Part shown: positions 16,580-22,635 of the stretch, in pieces
Layout: each line of letters opens with the position of its first letter
How positions within the stretch are numbered: position 1 is the first letter of the stretch
From: Methylobacterium ajmalii
Lineage (GTDB): Bacteria; Pseudomonadota; Alphaproteobacteria; Rhizobiales; Beijerinckiaceae
Reading direction: 5' to 3'
Assembly (NCBI RefSeq): GCF_016613415.1
Contig: NZ_JACWCT010000036.1
Span: 20,694 to 60,217 of the forward strand
DNA: 39,524 nucleotides
Program-made: the position numbers and the translations under genes
The notes under the pieces: model-generated
Database searches by the model: none
What the model saw: the letters and a program-made list of their open reading frames with translations, nothing else
What the model was told of the DNA's origin: nothing

Positions 16580-17818
16580 GTGACGCACTCCCTCGCGGTC
16601 CGCGAGGCCCGGGGCACCCTCGCGGCCCTGCGCCCGCTCGCCCCGTTCTTCTGCCTGTACGTGACCTTCGGGGCCACGCTCGGCTTCCTGTCGGGCGGGG
16701 CGCCGCTGATCCTGCGGGCGCGCGGGCTCGACCTCGCGGGGGTCGGGCTCCTGCAGATCATCAACCTGCCGGTCGGGCTGACCTTCCTGTGGGCGGTCCT
16801 GCTCGATCGGGTGCGGCTGCCGTTCCTTGGCCGGCGCCTCGGCTGGATCGTGGCGGCGCAAGGGCTCACGGTGGGTCTGCTGGCGGCCTTGAGCCTCGGC
16901 GAGCACTGGCCGCTCGGGGCGCTGCTGGCGCTCGCGGTCGCGGCCTGCACCTGCGTCGCCACCATGGACATCGCCCTGGAGGCCCTCGTCGTCGAGACGG
17001 TGCCCGCGGAGCGGCGGGCCTTCGTCGCCTCGGCCAAGCTCTGCGGCGCGTCGCTGGGCGGCATCCTCGGGGTCGGCGTGCTGGTCGGCTCCTACGACGT
17101 CCTCGGCTGGCGGGCGGCGGTGCTGGCCTGCGCGCTCCTCGACGCGCTCTGCCTCCTGCCGATCCTCGCCTACCCGGAAGCGCGGCTGCAGGGTGCCGGG
17201 GGCAGCCGGGAGCGGCACGCGGGGTCGCTCGCGCGCCTGCGGGCACTCGCCGGGCGGATCGCGGCGCTCGGCGCCTATTTCGCGGCGGCCTACCTCATCG
17301 GGGGGCCGAACACCCTCGCGCTCCTCGATCTCGGGGTGCCGCTCACCCGGGTCGGCCTCCTCACCGGCACCGTCCTGCCGGCGGTCAACCTCGTGATGGC
17401 GCTGATGGCCGGGGGCCTCGCGGCCCGCTTCGGCACCGTGCGGCTGGTCGTCCTCGGCGGCGCCGGGGTGCTGGCCGCCGGCGGGCTGATGGCGGCGGCC
17501 TGCCTCCTGCGCTCCGAGGGGCTGGCGGTGGCCGCCACGATCCTCAACTTCGTCTTCGGCGGCTTCCTCGGCGTGCCGGTGTTCAACATGATCTACCGCT
17601 GGTCGGAGGGGCCGCGGCCGGCCACCGACTACGCGCTCTTGTTCGGCGCCGCCTTCTTCGCGGCGATGCCCCTGCGCGTCGCCGCCCCGGCGCTCGCCGG
17701 CTGGGCCGGCTGGCCGGGCTACTTCGCCGCCACGCTGCCGCTCTACGCCGCGGCCCTCGCCTGGCTCGCCGTCACCATCGCCCGCACCCTGCGGGCCGAC
17801 CGGGAGCGGATCCGATGA
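16580..17818 (+). CDS. MFS transporter, AmpG/RhtX-like, probable ferric-siderophore importer
   Basis: A 412-residue polytopic protein with about 12 hydrophobic segments. The cytoplasmic loop LDRVRLPFLGRRLGWI between TM2 and TM3 resembles AmpG/RhtX/FptX-type MFS permeases, and the glycine-rich segments MAGGLAARFGTVRLVVLGG and FVFGGFLGVPVFNM lie in the second half. RhtX/FptX members move ferric siderophores across the inner membrane without ATP. The specificity is inferred from the overlapping downstream gene, a FhuF-like siderophore-iron reductase (stop and start share ATGA at 17815). The start is a GTG at 16580 with a weak ribosome site, so a small shift is possible. Confidence 0.8.
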   Translation: MTHSLAVREARGTLAALRPLAPFFCLYVTFGATLGFLSGGAPLILRARGLDLAGVGLLQIINLPVGLTFLWAVLLDRVRLPFLGRRLGWIVAAQGLTVGLLAALSLGEHWPLGALLALAVAACTCVATMDIALEALVVETVPAERRAFVASAKLCGASLGGILGVGVLVGSYDVLGWRAAVLACALLDALCLLPILAYPEARLQGAGGSRERHAGSLARLRALAGRIAALGAYFAAAYLIGGPNTLALLDLGVPLTRVGLLTGTVLPAVNLVMALMAGGLAARFGTVRLVVLGGAGVLAAGGLMAAACLLRSEGLAVAATILNFVFGGFLGVPVFNMIYRWSEGPRPATDYALLFGAAFFAAMPLRVAAPALAGWAGWPGYFAATLPLYAAALAWLAVTIARTLRADRERIR

Positions 17819-18522
17819 TCGGCGAGGTCGCACCGCACGTGCCCGCCTCCCTGGAGACCTATCGCGGGGGCGTGGCCGACGGCACCGGGGGGACGCCGCT
17901 CACCGCGCTCCACGATCCCGCGGTGTTCGACGCGACGCTGTCGGCCTTCGAGGCCGGGCTCGGGGTCGCGCCCGGCACGACCGACCGGCGGGCGCTGGTC
18001 TCGTACTGGAGCCAGTTCTACCTCGCGCCGCTCGCGACCCCGGTGCTGACCGCCCTGGTGCGCCTGCGCCGGCCGCTGCCGCTCGCCTTCGCGACGACGA
18101 ACCTCGAGCTCGACGCGGCCGGCCGCCCGGCCCGCTTCCTGGTCCGGCCCGGTCCGGCGCCGTGCTGTGCCGACGGGCTCGCCGGCTTGGTCGAGGACCA
18201 CCTGCGGCCCTTCGTCGAGCTGTGCCGGGCGCAATGCGGCATCGCCCCCCGGGTGATCTGGGGCAACGCCGCGGTGATCCTCGACTACGTCGCGCGGGAG
18301 CTCGGCGAGCCCGAGACGATGGCCTGCCCCGAGGTCGCGACCTGCCTCGGCTGGTGCGGGACGCCGTGCCCGCGCCTCCACCCTCTCGCCCAGGCCCTGT
18401 GCGGGGTGCCAGGGGGACGGCGGCGGCGCACCTGCTGCCTGCGCCAGCGCCTGCCGGGCGTGCCGTCCTGCGGCGCGCTCTGCCCGGCCGAGGGATGCGG
18501 GAGCTGCGGCTGCGGGCCCTGA
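17815..18522 (+). CDS. FhuF-like siderophore-iron reductase
   Basis: A 235-residue protein whose C-terminus carries the FhuF-type [2Fe-2S] ligand pattern: Cys207-Cys208, ten residues, Cys219, then Cys223. FhuF reduces ferric iron bound to siderophores in the cytoplasm and so releases it. From memory the E. coli spacing is CC-x10-C-x2-C; here the last pair is C-x3-C. The rest (SYWSQFYLAPLATPVL, then IWGNAAVILDY) matches the family body. Unusually, a Cys-rich tail follows (Cys228, 231, 233), and more Cys cluster at CPEVATCLGWCGTPCPR. Overlap with the MFS gene makes an import-then-reduce module. No outer-membrane receptor or siderophore synthesis gene is near. Confidence 0.82.
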   Translation: MIGEVAPHVPASLETYRGGVADGTGGTPLTALHDPAVFDATLSAFEAGLGVAPGTTDRRALVSYWSQFYLAPLATPVLTALVRLRRPLPLAFATTNLELDAAGRPARFLVRPGPAPCCADGLAGLVEDHLRPFVELCRAQCGIAPRVIWGNAAVILDYVARELGEPETMACPEVATCLGWCGTPCPRLHPLAQALCGVPGGRRRRTCCLRQRLPGVPSCGALCPAEGCGSCGCGP

Positions 18523-19111
18523 GGCCGTCCGACGGGTCCGTTCAATGCCGCGAGGACTGTCGCAACAAAAGCGCGCCATCCAGGACGACGATCCCCGCCC
18601 TCGCTCGCAGCACGGTTTCAGAGCCTGTTCGACCGATAGATATACTCTAATCCAATAAGCAACCTCATCCTGAGGTGTTAGTCGATCAGTGATCGACTGA
18701 CCTCGAAGGAGGGCTCCAGAAGCCTCCGAGATCACTGGATCCCTCCTTCGAGGCTCACTGCGTTCGCACCTCAGGATGAGGTGGAGGGTAGGATAGAAAA
18801 TCCCCTCGCGATTGCGTCGTCACACGTCAAACAGGCTCTCGGAGGGGGAGCGCGAGCACCCGGCCCTCGGCGCCATACGCGAGGTCGGCGACGCGGGCGG
18901 CGTCGCGTAGAGTCACCCGATGTTCCGTCCGGGAGCACGCATCCCGGCGCGAGACACCTCGCCGGGGTTTCCCACCGGGAGACCGGGCGCAGGCGCACGG
19001 CACGCTCGACGGAGCCCCCGCTTCGTGCTGTATCGCCCCCGGCCGGGGCGCTCCACGGCGCGAGCCGGATCGCGCCCGTCCCGGGCCCCGTGGAGCGGAA
19101 GAGCCATCATC
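18523..19111. other. Gene-free stretch with palindromic repeat
   Basis: About 590 bases between fhuF-like and GntR genes. It contains an AT-rich patch near 18640-18662, the large inverted repeat at 18663-18781, and a GC-rich leader before the GntR gene. A minus-strand frame ending at 18827 has a protein-like C-terminus (VADLAYGAEGRVLALPL), possibly the tail of a lost gene, but I could not identify it. Confidence 0.45.
18663..18781. repeat. Long inverted repeat element
   Basis: The left arm (18663-18713) begins CCTCATCCTGAGGTG and ends CCTCGAAGGAGGG; the right arm (18741-18781) is its reverse complement at both ends. The arm middles differ: the left has an extra perfect palindrome AGTCGATCA-G-TGATCGACT (18680-18698), while the right carries CTCACTGCGTTCG. 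The arm ends also contain the short palindrome CCTCAGGATGAGG. Sequences of this kind (CCTCATCCTGAGG with CCTCGAAGGAGGG) recur between genes in Methylobacterium and Bradyrhizobium-type genomes as I remember them. It is a non-coding REP-like element, possibly moved by a transposase elsewhere. Confidence 0.75.
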
Positions 19112-19864
19112 GTGTCGAATGCCCCGCAAGCGCCCGATCGGACGAAGGGCCTGCGCCGCGTCGTCCGGAGCACGCTGGCCGGCCAGCTCACCTCGGAGAT
19201 CCGGGCGGCCATCCTCGACGGGCAGTTTCCGGCGGGCGGGCAGCTAAACGAGATGGCGCTCGCGGGCCAGTTCGGCGTGAGTCGCGGCCCCGTGCGCGAG
19301 GCGATCCAGCGCCTGGTCCAGGAGGGCCTGCTGCGCGCGGAGCCCCATCGCGGGGTCTTCGTTCTCGACCTCGCCGACGACGACGTCGTCGACATCTACT
19401 TCACCCGCAAGTCCCTCGAGATCGCGGCGATCCGGCGGGTGATGACCGAACCCCGCCGCACCGCCCTGGCGCGGGAGCTGAGGGAGCTGACCGACCGGAT
19501 GGCCGTTCTCCTCGGCACCGGCGACTGGGCCGAGATCGCCGACCTCGACCTGCACTACCACCGGCGCATCGTCGAGGAGGCGCGCAGCGAGCGCCTGTCA
19601 CGCAGCTACGACACCCTCCAGGCCGAGACCTGCCTGTGCCTGCGGCTCATGATGGCGGGCTATCGCCAGAACCGCGCGCTCATCGAGGAGCACGAGCGCC
19701 TCGCCCACTTCATCGGCGAAGGCGATCCGGACGAGACCGAGGCGGAGATGGACGCCCATTTCGGGGACCCCGTCCGCATCCTGGAGCGCGGCCGGACGGC
19801 GATGCGCGAGGCCCCCGACCTCCCGGGCCTCAGCCGCGCGCCGGAATCCGCGCGATCGCCTTGA
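19112..19864 (+). CDS. GntR/FadR-family transcriptional regulator (FCD domain)
   Basis: A 250-residue regulator. A winged helix-turn-helix of the GntR type spans about residues 20-85 (LTSEIRAAILDGQFPAGGQLNE, then FGVSRGPVREAIQRLVQEGLL). The FCD effector domain follows, all-helical, with likely metal/effector residues in DLDLHYHRRIVEEA and EEHERLAHFIGEGD. FCD regulators usually respond to small organic acids and control nearby catabolic genes; none is obvious here. The frame extends to 18920, but the GTG at 19112, after GGAGCGGAAGAG, gives the normal family length. Its 3' end overlaps the convergent RidA-family gene by 35 bases. Confidence 0.88.
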   Translation: MSNAPQAPDRTKGLRRVVRSTLAGQLTSEIRAAILDGQFPAGGQLNEMALAGQFGVSRGPVREAIQRLVQEGLLRAEPHRGVFVLDLADDDVVDIYFTRKSLEIAAIRRVMTEPRRTALARELRELTDRMAVLLGTGDWAEIADLDLHYHRRIVEEARSERLSRSYDTLQAETCLCLRLMMAGYRQNRALIEEHERLAHFIGEGDPDETEAEMDAHFGDPVRILERGRTAMREAPDLPGLSRAPESARSP

Positions 19865-20240
19865 TCTCGAAGGCAAAGCCCGCGAGCCACGTCACCCCGA
19901 CGGCGGTCCAGTTCGGGTAGGGCGGCGCGCCGATCACCCGGTCGCGCACCCGCATCACCGCGTCGAACTGCGCCTCCGGGTCGGTGTGGAAGGTCGTGAC
20001 GTCGACCACGTCGTCGAAGGTGCAGCCCGCCGCATCCAGCACGGCGTCGAGCCGCGCGAAGGCGCGGGCGACCTGCGCCTCGAAATCCGGCTCGGGCGAG
20101 CCGTCCTCGCGGCTGCCGACCTGGCCGGAGACGAACAGCAAGTCGCCGGAGCGGATCGCCGCCGAGTAGCGGTGCTTGTCGTAGAGCGCCTGCCGGCCGG
20201 GCGGGACGATCGCGTCGCGGGTCGAACGGGTCTGCGCCAT
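19830..20240 (-). CDS. RidA/YjgF-family protein
   Basis: A 136-residue protein of the RidA (YjgF/YER057c/UK114) family, trimeric imine/enamine hydrolases and their relatives. Seen are the SGDLLFVSGQVG block, AFARLDAVLDAAGCTFDDVVDVTTFHTD in the middle, and the C-terminal WTAVGVTWLAGFAFEIKAIARIPA. The Arg that binds the carboxylate in true RidA is not clearly in place, so this looks like a subgroup with another substrate. The start at 20240 has a good GAGGAG site. It is divergent from a TetR gene, with three matching palindromes between, so it is very likely the TetR target. Confidence 0.85.
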   Translation of the reverse strand: MAQTRSTRDAIVPPGRQALYDKHRYSAAIRSGDLLFVSGQVGSREDGSPEPDFEAQVARAFARLDAVLDAAGCTFDDVVDVTTFHTDPEAQFDAVMRVRDRVIGAPPYPNWTAVGVTWLAGFAFEIKAIARIPARG

Positions 20241-20268
20241 GGACTGCTCCTCGGGACCACGATTTTGT

Positions 20269-20281
20269 ATACGGGCCGTAT
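20269..20281. promoter_or_regulatory. TetR operator copy 1 (ATACG-N3-CGTAT)
   Basis: ATACG-GGC-CGTAT, a 13-base inverted repeat in the 89-base region between the ridA-like and tetR genes. It is one of three copies that share perfect 5-base arms and differ only in the three spacer bases, which strongly suggests binding by the adjacent TetR protein. It lies 28 bases upstream of the RidA start codon. Confidence 0.75.
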
Positions 20282-20295
20282 GCGATTGAGCATGG

Positions 20296-20308
20296 ATACG
20301 CGCCGTAT
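20296..20308. promoter_or_regulatory. TetR operator copy 2
   Basis: ATACG-CGC-CGTAT, in the middle of the divergent promoter region. Centre-to-centre it is 27 bases from copy 1 and 23 from copy 3. On the minus strand a TTGACA hexamer overlaps its edge (complement of 20308-20313), so binding here should affect transcription of the ridA-like gene. Confidence 0.75.
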
Positions 20309-20318
20309 GTCAAATTAC

Positions 20319-20331
20319 ATACGCGGCGTAT
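20319..20331. promoter_or_regulatory. TetR operator copy 3, overlapping the tetR start
   Basis: ATACG-CGG-CGTAT, with arms extending to ACATACG and CGTATGT (17 bases in all), the most complete of the three copies. It overlaps the first possible tetR start codon (ATG at 20330), which fits autorepression and suggests a leaderless or very short-leader mRNA, or use of the ATG at 20336. Confidence 0.75.
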
Positions 20332-20938
20332 GTCGATGGAGACGGATTGGGTGGCGGGACGACGCGCGCAGATGATGGAGGAGACGCGGGCCAGGCTGAT
20401 CCAGGCTGCCCGGCAGGCCTTCGCCACGAAGGGTTTCGCGGCGTCCTCGATGGACGACCTGACCGCCGCGGCCGGGCTGACGCGCGGCGCGCTCTATCAC
20501 AATTTCGGCGACAAGAAGGGCCTGCTCCAGGCGGTCGTCGACCGGATCGACGCCGAGATGGCGGCGCGCCTGGCCGTCGTCGGCGAGCGGGCGGAGAGCC
20601 CGTGGCAGGGCCTCCTCGACGAGTACCGCGCCTATATCGAGATGGCGGTGGAGCCGGAGATCCAGCGCATCGTGCTCCTCGACGGGCCGGCGGTACTGGG
20701 CGATCCCTCGACCTGGCCGAGCCAGAATGCCTGCCTGGCCGAGACGACGCGCCGCATCCGGGCGCTCGTCGCCGAGGGCGCGATCCCGCCCGTCGATCCG
20801 GAGGCGGCGGCGCGCCTCCTCAACGGCGCCTCGCTCCACGCCGCCCTCTGGGTCGCGGCGTCGGACGCGCCGGAGGCGACCCTGGCCAAGGCTCTCGACG
20901 CCTTCCGGCGCCTCGCCGAGGGGCTGGCGATTGGATAG
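20330..20938 (+). CDS. TetR-family transcriptional regulator
   Basis: A 202-residue TetR repressor. The DNA-binding domain at about residues 15-65 shows RLIQAARQAFATKGFAAS then MDDLTAAAGLTRGALYHNFG, a classic TetR recognition helix with DKKGLL after it. The C-terminal ligand domain (for example YIEMAVEPEIQRIVLLDGPAVLG) resembles the group annotated TetR_C with VLLDGPAVLG, often found with efflux or detoxification genes. It is divergent from the ridA-like gene and separated from it by three ATACG-N3-CGTAT sites, so it probably represses both itself and that gene. Start: ATG 20330, or 20336 two codons later. Confidence 0.9.
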   Translation: MSMETDWVAGRRAQMMEETRARLIQAARQAFATKGFAASSMDDLTAAAGLTRGALYHNFGDKKGLLQAVVDRIDAEMAARLAVVGERAESPWQGLLDEYRAYIEMAVEPEIQRIVLLDGPAVLGDPSTWPSQNACLAETTRRIRALVAEGAIPPVDPEAAARLLNGASLHAALWVAASDAPEATLAKALDAFRRLAEGLAIG

Positions 20939-20953
20939 CATCCGTCTACTCGA

Positions 20954-21211
20954 TCAGGTCAACGCCTTGGGGTGCCGAGTTTGCGGGGTGCCATCGCGAA
21001 AATAGTGCCCGATCGAGCATCCTGGATGCCCAATCAAGTGCTCGAAATGGGCGCGCATCCCATCTCTTCCAACCTTGTGCGCGCGAACGGCTCCATGACA
21101 CTCACGGCAGCGCATCCGACGCCCGGACGGCATTGTAAGAGCTCTGGACAGATCGATAGACGTCCACACTCTGTTGGCCCACAGTTCGCATGTATCCGCG
21201 TCTTCTGCCAT
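20954..21211 (-). CDS. Small putative zinc-binding protein, function unknown
   Basis: An 85-residue protein with Cys35-x2-Cys38-His39 (MRCRECHG), then His55-x2-His58-x3-His62-x2-Cys65 (AHFEHLIGHPGC), a spacing that suggests one zinc site and recalls a minimal HNH or treble-clef finger. I believe similar stand-alone proteins beginning with CELWANRVWT occur widely in Hyphomicrobiales, but no function is known to me. The frame is open upstream to 21523, but that part is antisense to the riboswitch; the ATG at 21211 is the sensible start. It lies tail-to-tail with tetR (15 bases apart) and is divergent from the riboswitch operon. Confidence 0.7.
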   Translation of the reverse strand: MAEDADTCELWANRVWTSIDLSRALTMPSGRRMRCRECHGAVRAHKVGRDGMRAHFEHLIGHPGCSIGHYFRDGTPQTRHPKALT

Positions 21212-21333
21212 GGCATGATCGTCCCATACGATTTTGTGCCTACCACGCCGAAATCGTATGCCGCATATTTTGTACGAATCTCTTACCGTCGGTCCGCCGC
21301 TTGACACCCGCCCCCCCACCCCCCACTGTCCAA

Positions 21334-21441
21334 CCTTCCCAGGGGAGCCTCGCGAGGAGGCTGAGATTCCGCCGGCTCGGACCCGTCCGGGCGCCGCGGT
21401 GACCCTATGAACCTGATCCGGGTCATGCCGGCGGAGGGATG
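21334..21441 (+). promoter_or_regulatory. TPP riboswitch (THI box)
   Basis: All conserved parts of the thiamin-pyrophosphate aptamer are present in order: GGGGAGCC (21342-21349), the P2 partner GGCTGAGAT (21359-21367), a variable GC-rich P3 region (to about 21399), GACCCTATGAACCTGATC (21401-21418), CCGGGTCATGCCGGCG (the P4/P5 region) and GGAGGGAT (21433-21440) closing P1 with TTCCC upstream. The aptamer ends about 118 bases before the LuxE-like start. In proteobacteria TPP binding usually lowers expression by terminating transcription or hiding the ribosome site; no clear terminator is visible here, so translational control is more likely. It should control the six-gene operon at 21559-27438. 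Confidence 0.95.
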
Positions 21442-21558
21442 CGGGACCGGCACGGCCGCCATGGCGCCGCCACGAGGGCGCCGCCGCCAGCCGTCTTTTC
21501 GCGCAGGATCTCACGCCCGGCACGGCCGACGCCCACGATGGGGCGCGAGGTGGCCGTG

Positions 21559-22635
21559 ATGTCGCAAGCGGAGATCGTCGAGGCCCTGATCGACTTCATC
21601 GGTCGGCCGGGGGCGGACGAGGCGGAGTTCGAGGCGATGGCGCTGCGGCTCTTCGCCCACCAGTACGCGCACAACGCCCCCTATCGCCGCTTCGCCCAGG
21701 CGCGCGGGCGCACGCCGCTCGCCGTCCGGCGCTGGCGCGACATCCCGGCGGTCCCGATCAAGGCGTTCAAGGACCTCACCCTGAGCTGCTGCCCGGCCGA
21801 CGAGGCCGAGCGGGTGTTCATGACGAGCGGCACCACCGGCAGCGGGCGCGGCCGCAGCTACCACCCGACGCTCGCGGTCTACGACCGCTCGATGCTCGAG
21901 GGCTTCGCCGCCCGGGTGATGCGCGGGCGCGACACGATCCGCATGGGCTTCCTGTTTCCCGACGAGGCGGCACTCCCGAACTCGTCGCTCGCCCATTACC
22001 TGGCGCTAGCGCGTGAGCGTTTCGGGACGCCGGACAGCGCGGTCTTCGTCGGCCCCGGCGGGCTCGACCTCGACGGGCTGCTGGCGGCGCTCGCGGAGGC
22101 GGAGACCTCGGGCGAGCCCTATGCGCTGCTCGGCGCCACCTACGCCTTCGTGCCGGTGATGGACGCCCTCGCGCCGCAGGGCCGCCGCATCGCCCTGCCA
22201 TCCGGCAGCTTCCTGTTCGACACCGGCGGCTTCAAGGGCCAGTCGCGGGAGATCGAGCCCGACGCCTTCTACGACGGACTCTCGCAGACCTTCGGAGTGC
22301 CGCGCGAGGCCTGCCTCAACATGTACGGCATGACCGAGCTGAGCACCCAGTTCTACGACGACGGCAACGCGGCCTGCCCGCCGGTGAAGTCCGGCCCGCA
22401 CTGGATCCGCAGCCGCGTCGTCGATCCGCTGACCGGCCGGGACCTGCCCGAGGGCGAGACCGGCGTGCTGGTCCACCACGACCTCGCCCATTTCAACTCG
22501 GTCTCGGCGATCCTGACCGAGGATGCCGGGGTGATCGTGCCGGGCGGCTTCCAGCTGCTCGGCCGAGTCGAGGGCTCGGCCTCCCGCGGCTGCTCGGTGG
22601 CGGTGGCCGAGTTCCTGGCCGCCGCGCAAGGATGA
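21559..22635 (+). CDS. LuxE-like acyl-protein synthetase (acyl-adenylate/thioester ligase)
   Basis: A 358-residue protein of the LuxE family within the acyl-adenylating superfamily. LuxE activates a carboxylic acid with ATP, takes the acyl group onto a cysteine near its C-terminus and hands it to LuxC. Here the nucleotide loop MTSGTTGSGRG (residues 88-98) and the MYGMTE motif (255-260) are intact, and Cys345 in ASRGCSVAV sits 13 residues from the end, closely matching acyl-accepting Cys364 of the 378-residue Vibrio LuxE. The ATG at 21559 has a GAGGTGG site; an ATG at 21538 is less likely. It is the first gene after the TPP riboswitch and overlaps the LuxC-like gene (ATGA). There are no luciferase genes, so the acid is probably not a luminescence fatty acid. 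Confidence 0.88.
   Translation: MSQAEIVEALIDFIGRPGADEAEFEAMALRLFAHQYAHNAPYRRFAQARGRTPLAVRRWRDIPAVPIKAFKDLTLSCCPADEAERVFMTSGTTGSGRGRSYHPTLAVYDRSMLEGFAARVMRGRDTIRMGFLFPDEAALPNSSLAHYLALARERFGTPDSAVFVGPGGLDLDGLLAALAEAETSGEPYALLGATYAFVPVMDALAPQGRRIALPSGSFLFDTGGFKGQSREIEPDAFYDGLSQTFGVPREACLNMYGMTELSTQFYDDGNAACPPVKSGPHWIRSRVVDPLTGRDLPEGETGVLVHHDLAHFNSVSAILTEDAGVIVPGGFQLLGRVEGSASRGCSVAVAEFLAAAQG

Noticed and set aside
18827..18916. Minus-strand tail reading VADLAYGAEGRVLALPL, like a C-terminus of a beta-propeller protein
   Set aside because: Only about 30 protein-like codons with no upstream continuation or start; could be a gene remnant but cannot be identified.
21442..21500. Intrinsic terminator between the TPP aptamer and the LuxE-like gene
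   Set aside because: A TTTT occurs at 21496-21499, but the preceding sequence is C-rich without a matching G-rich arm next to it; no clean hairpin.
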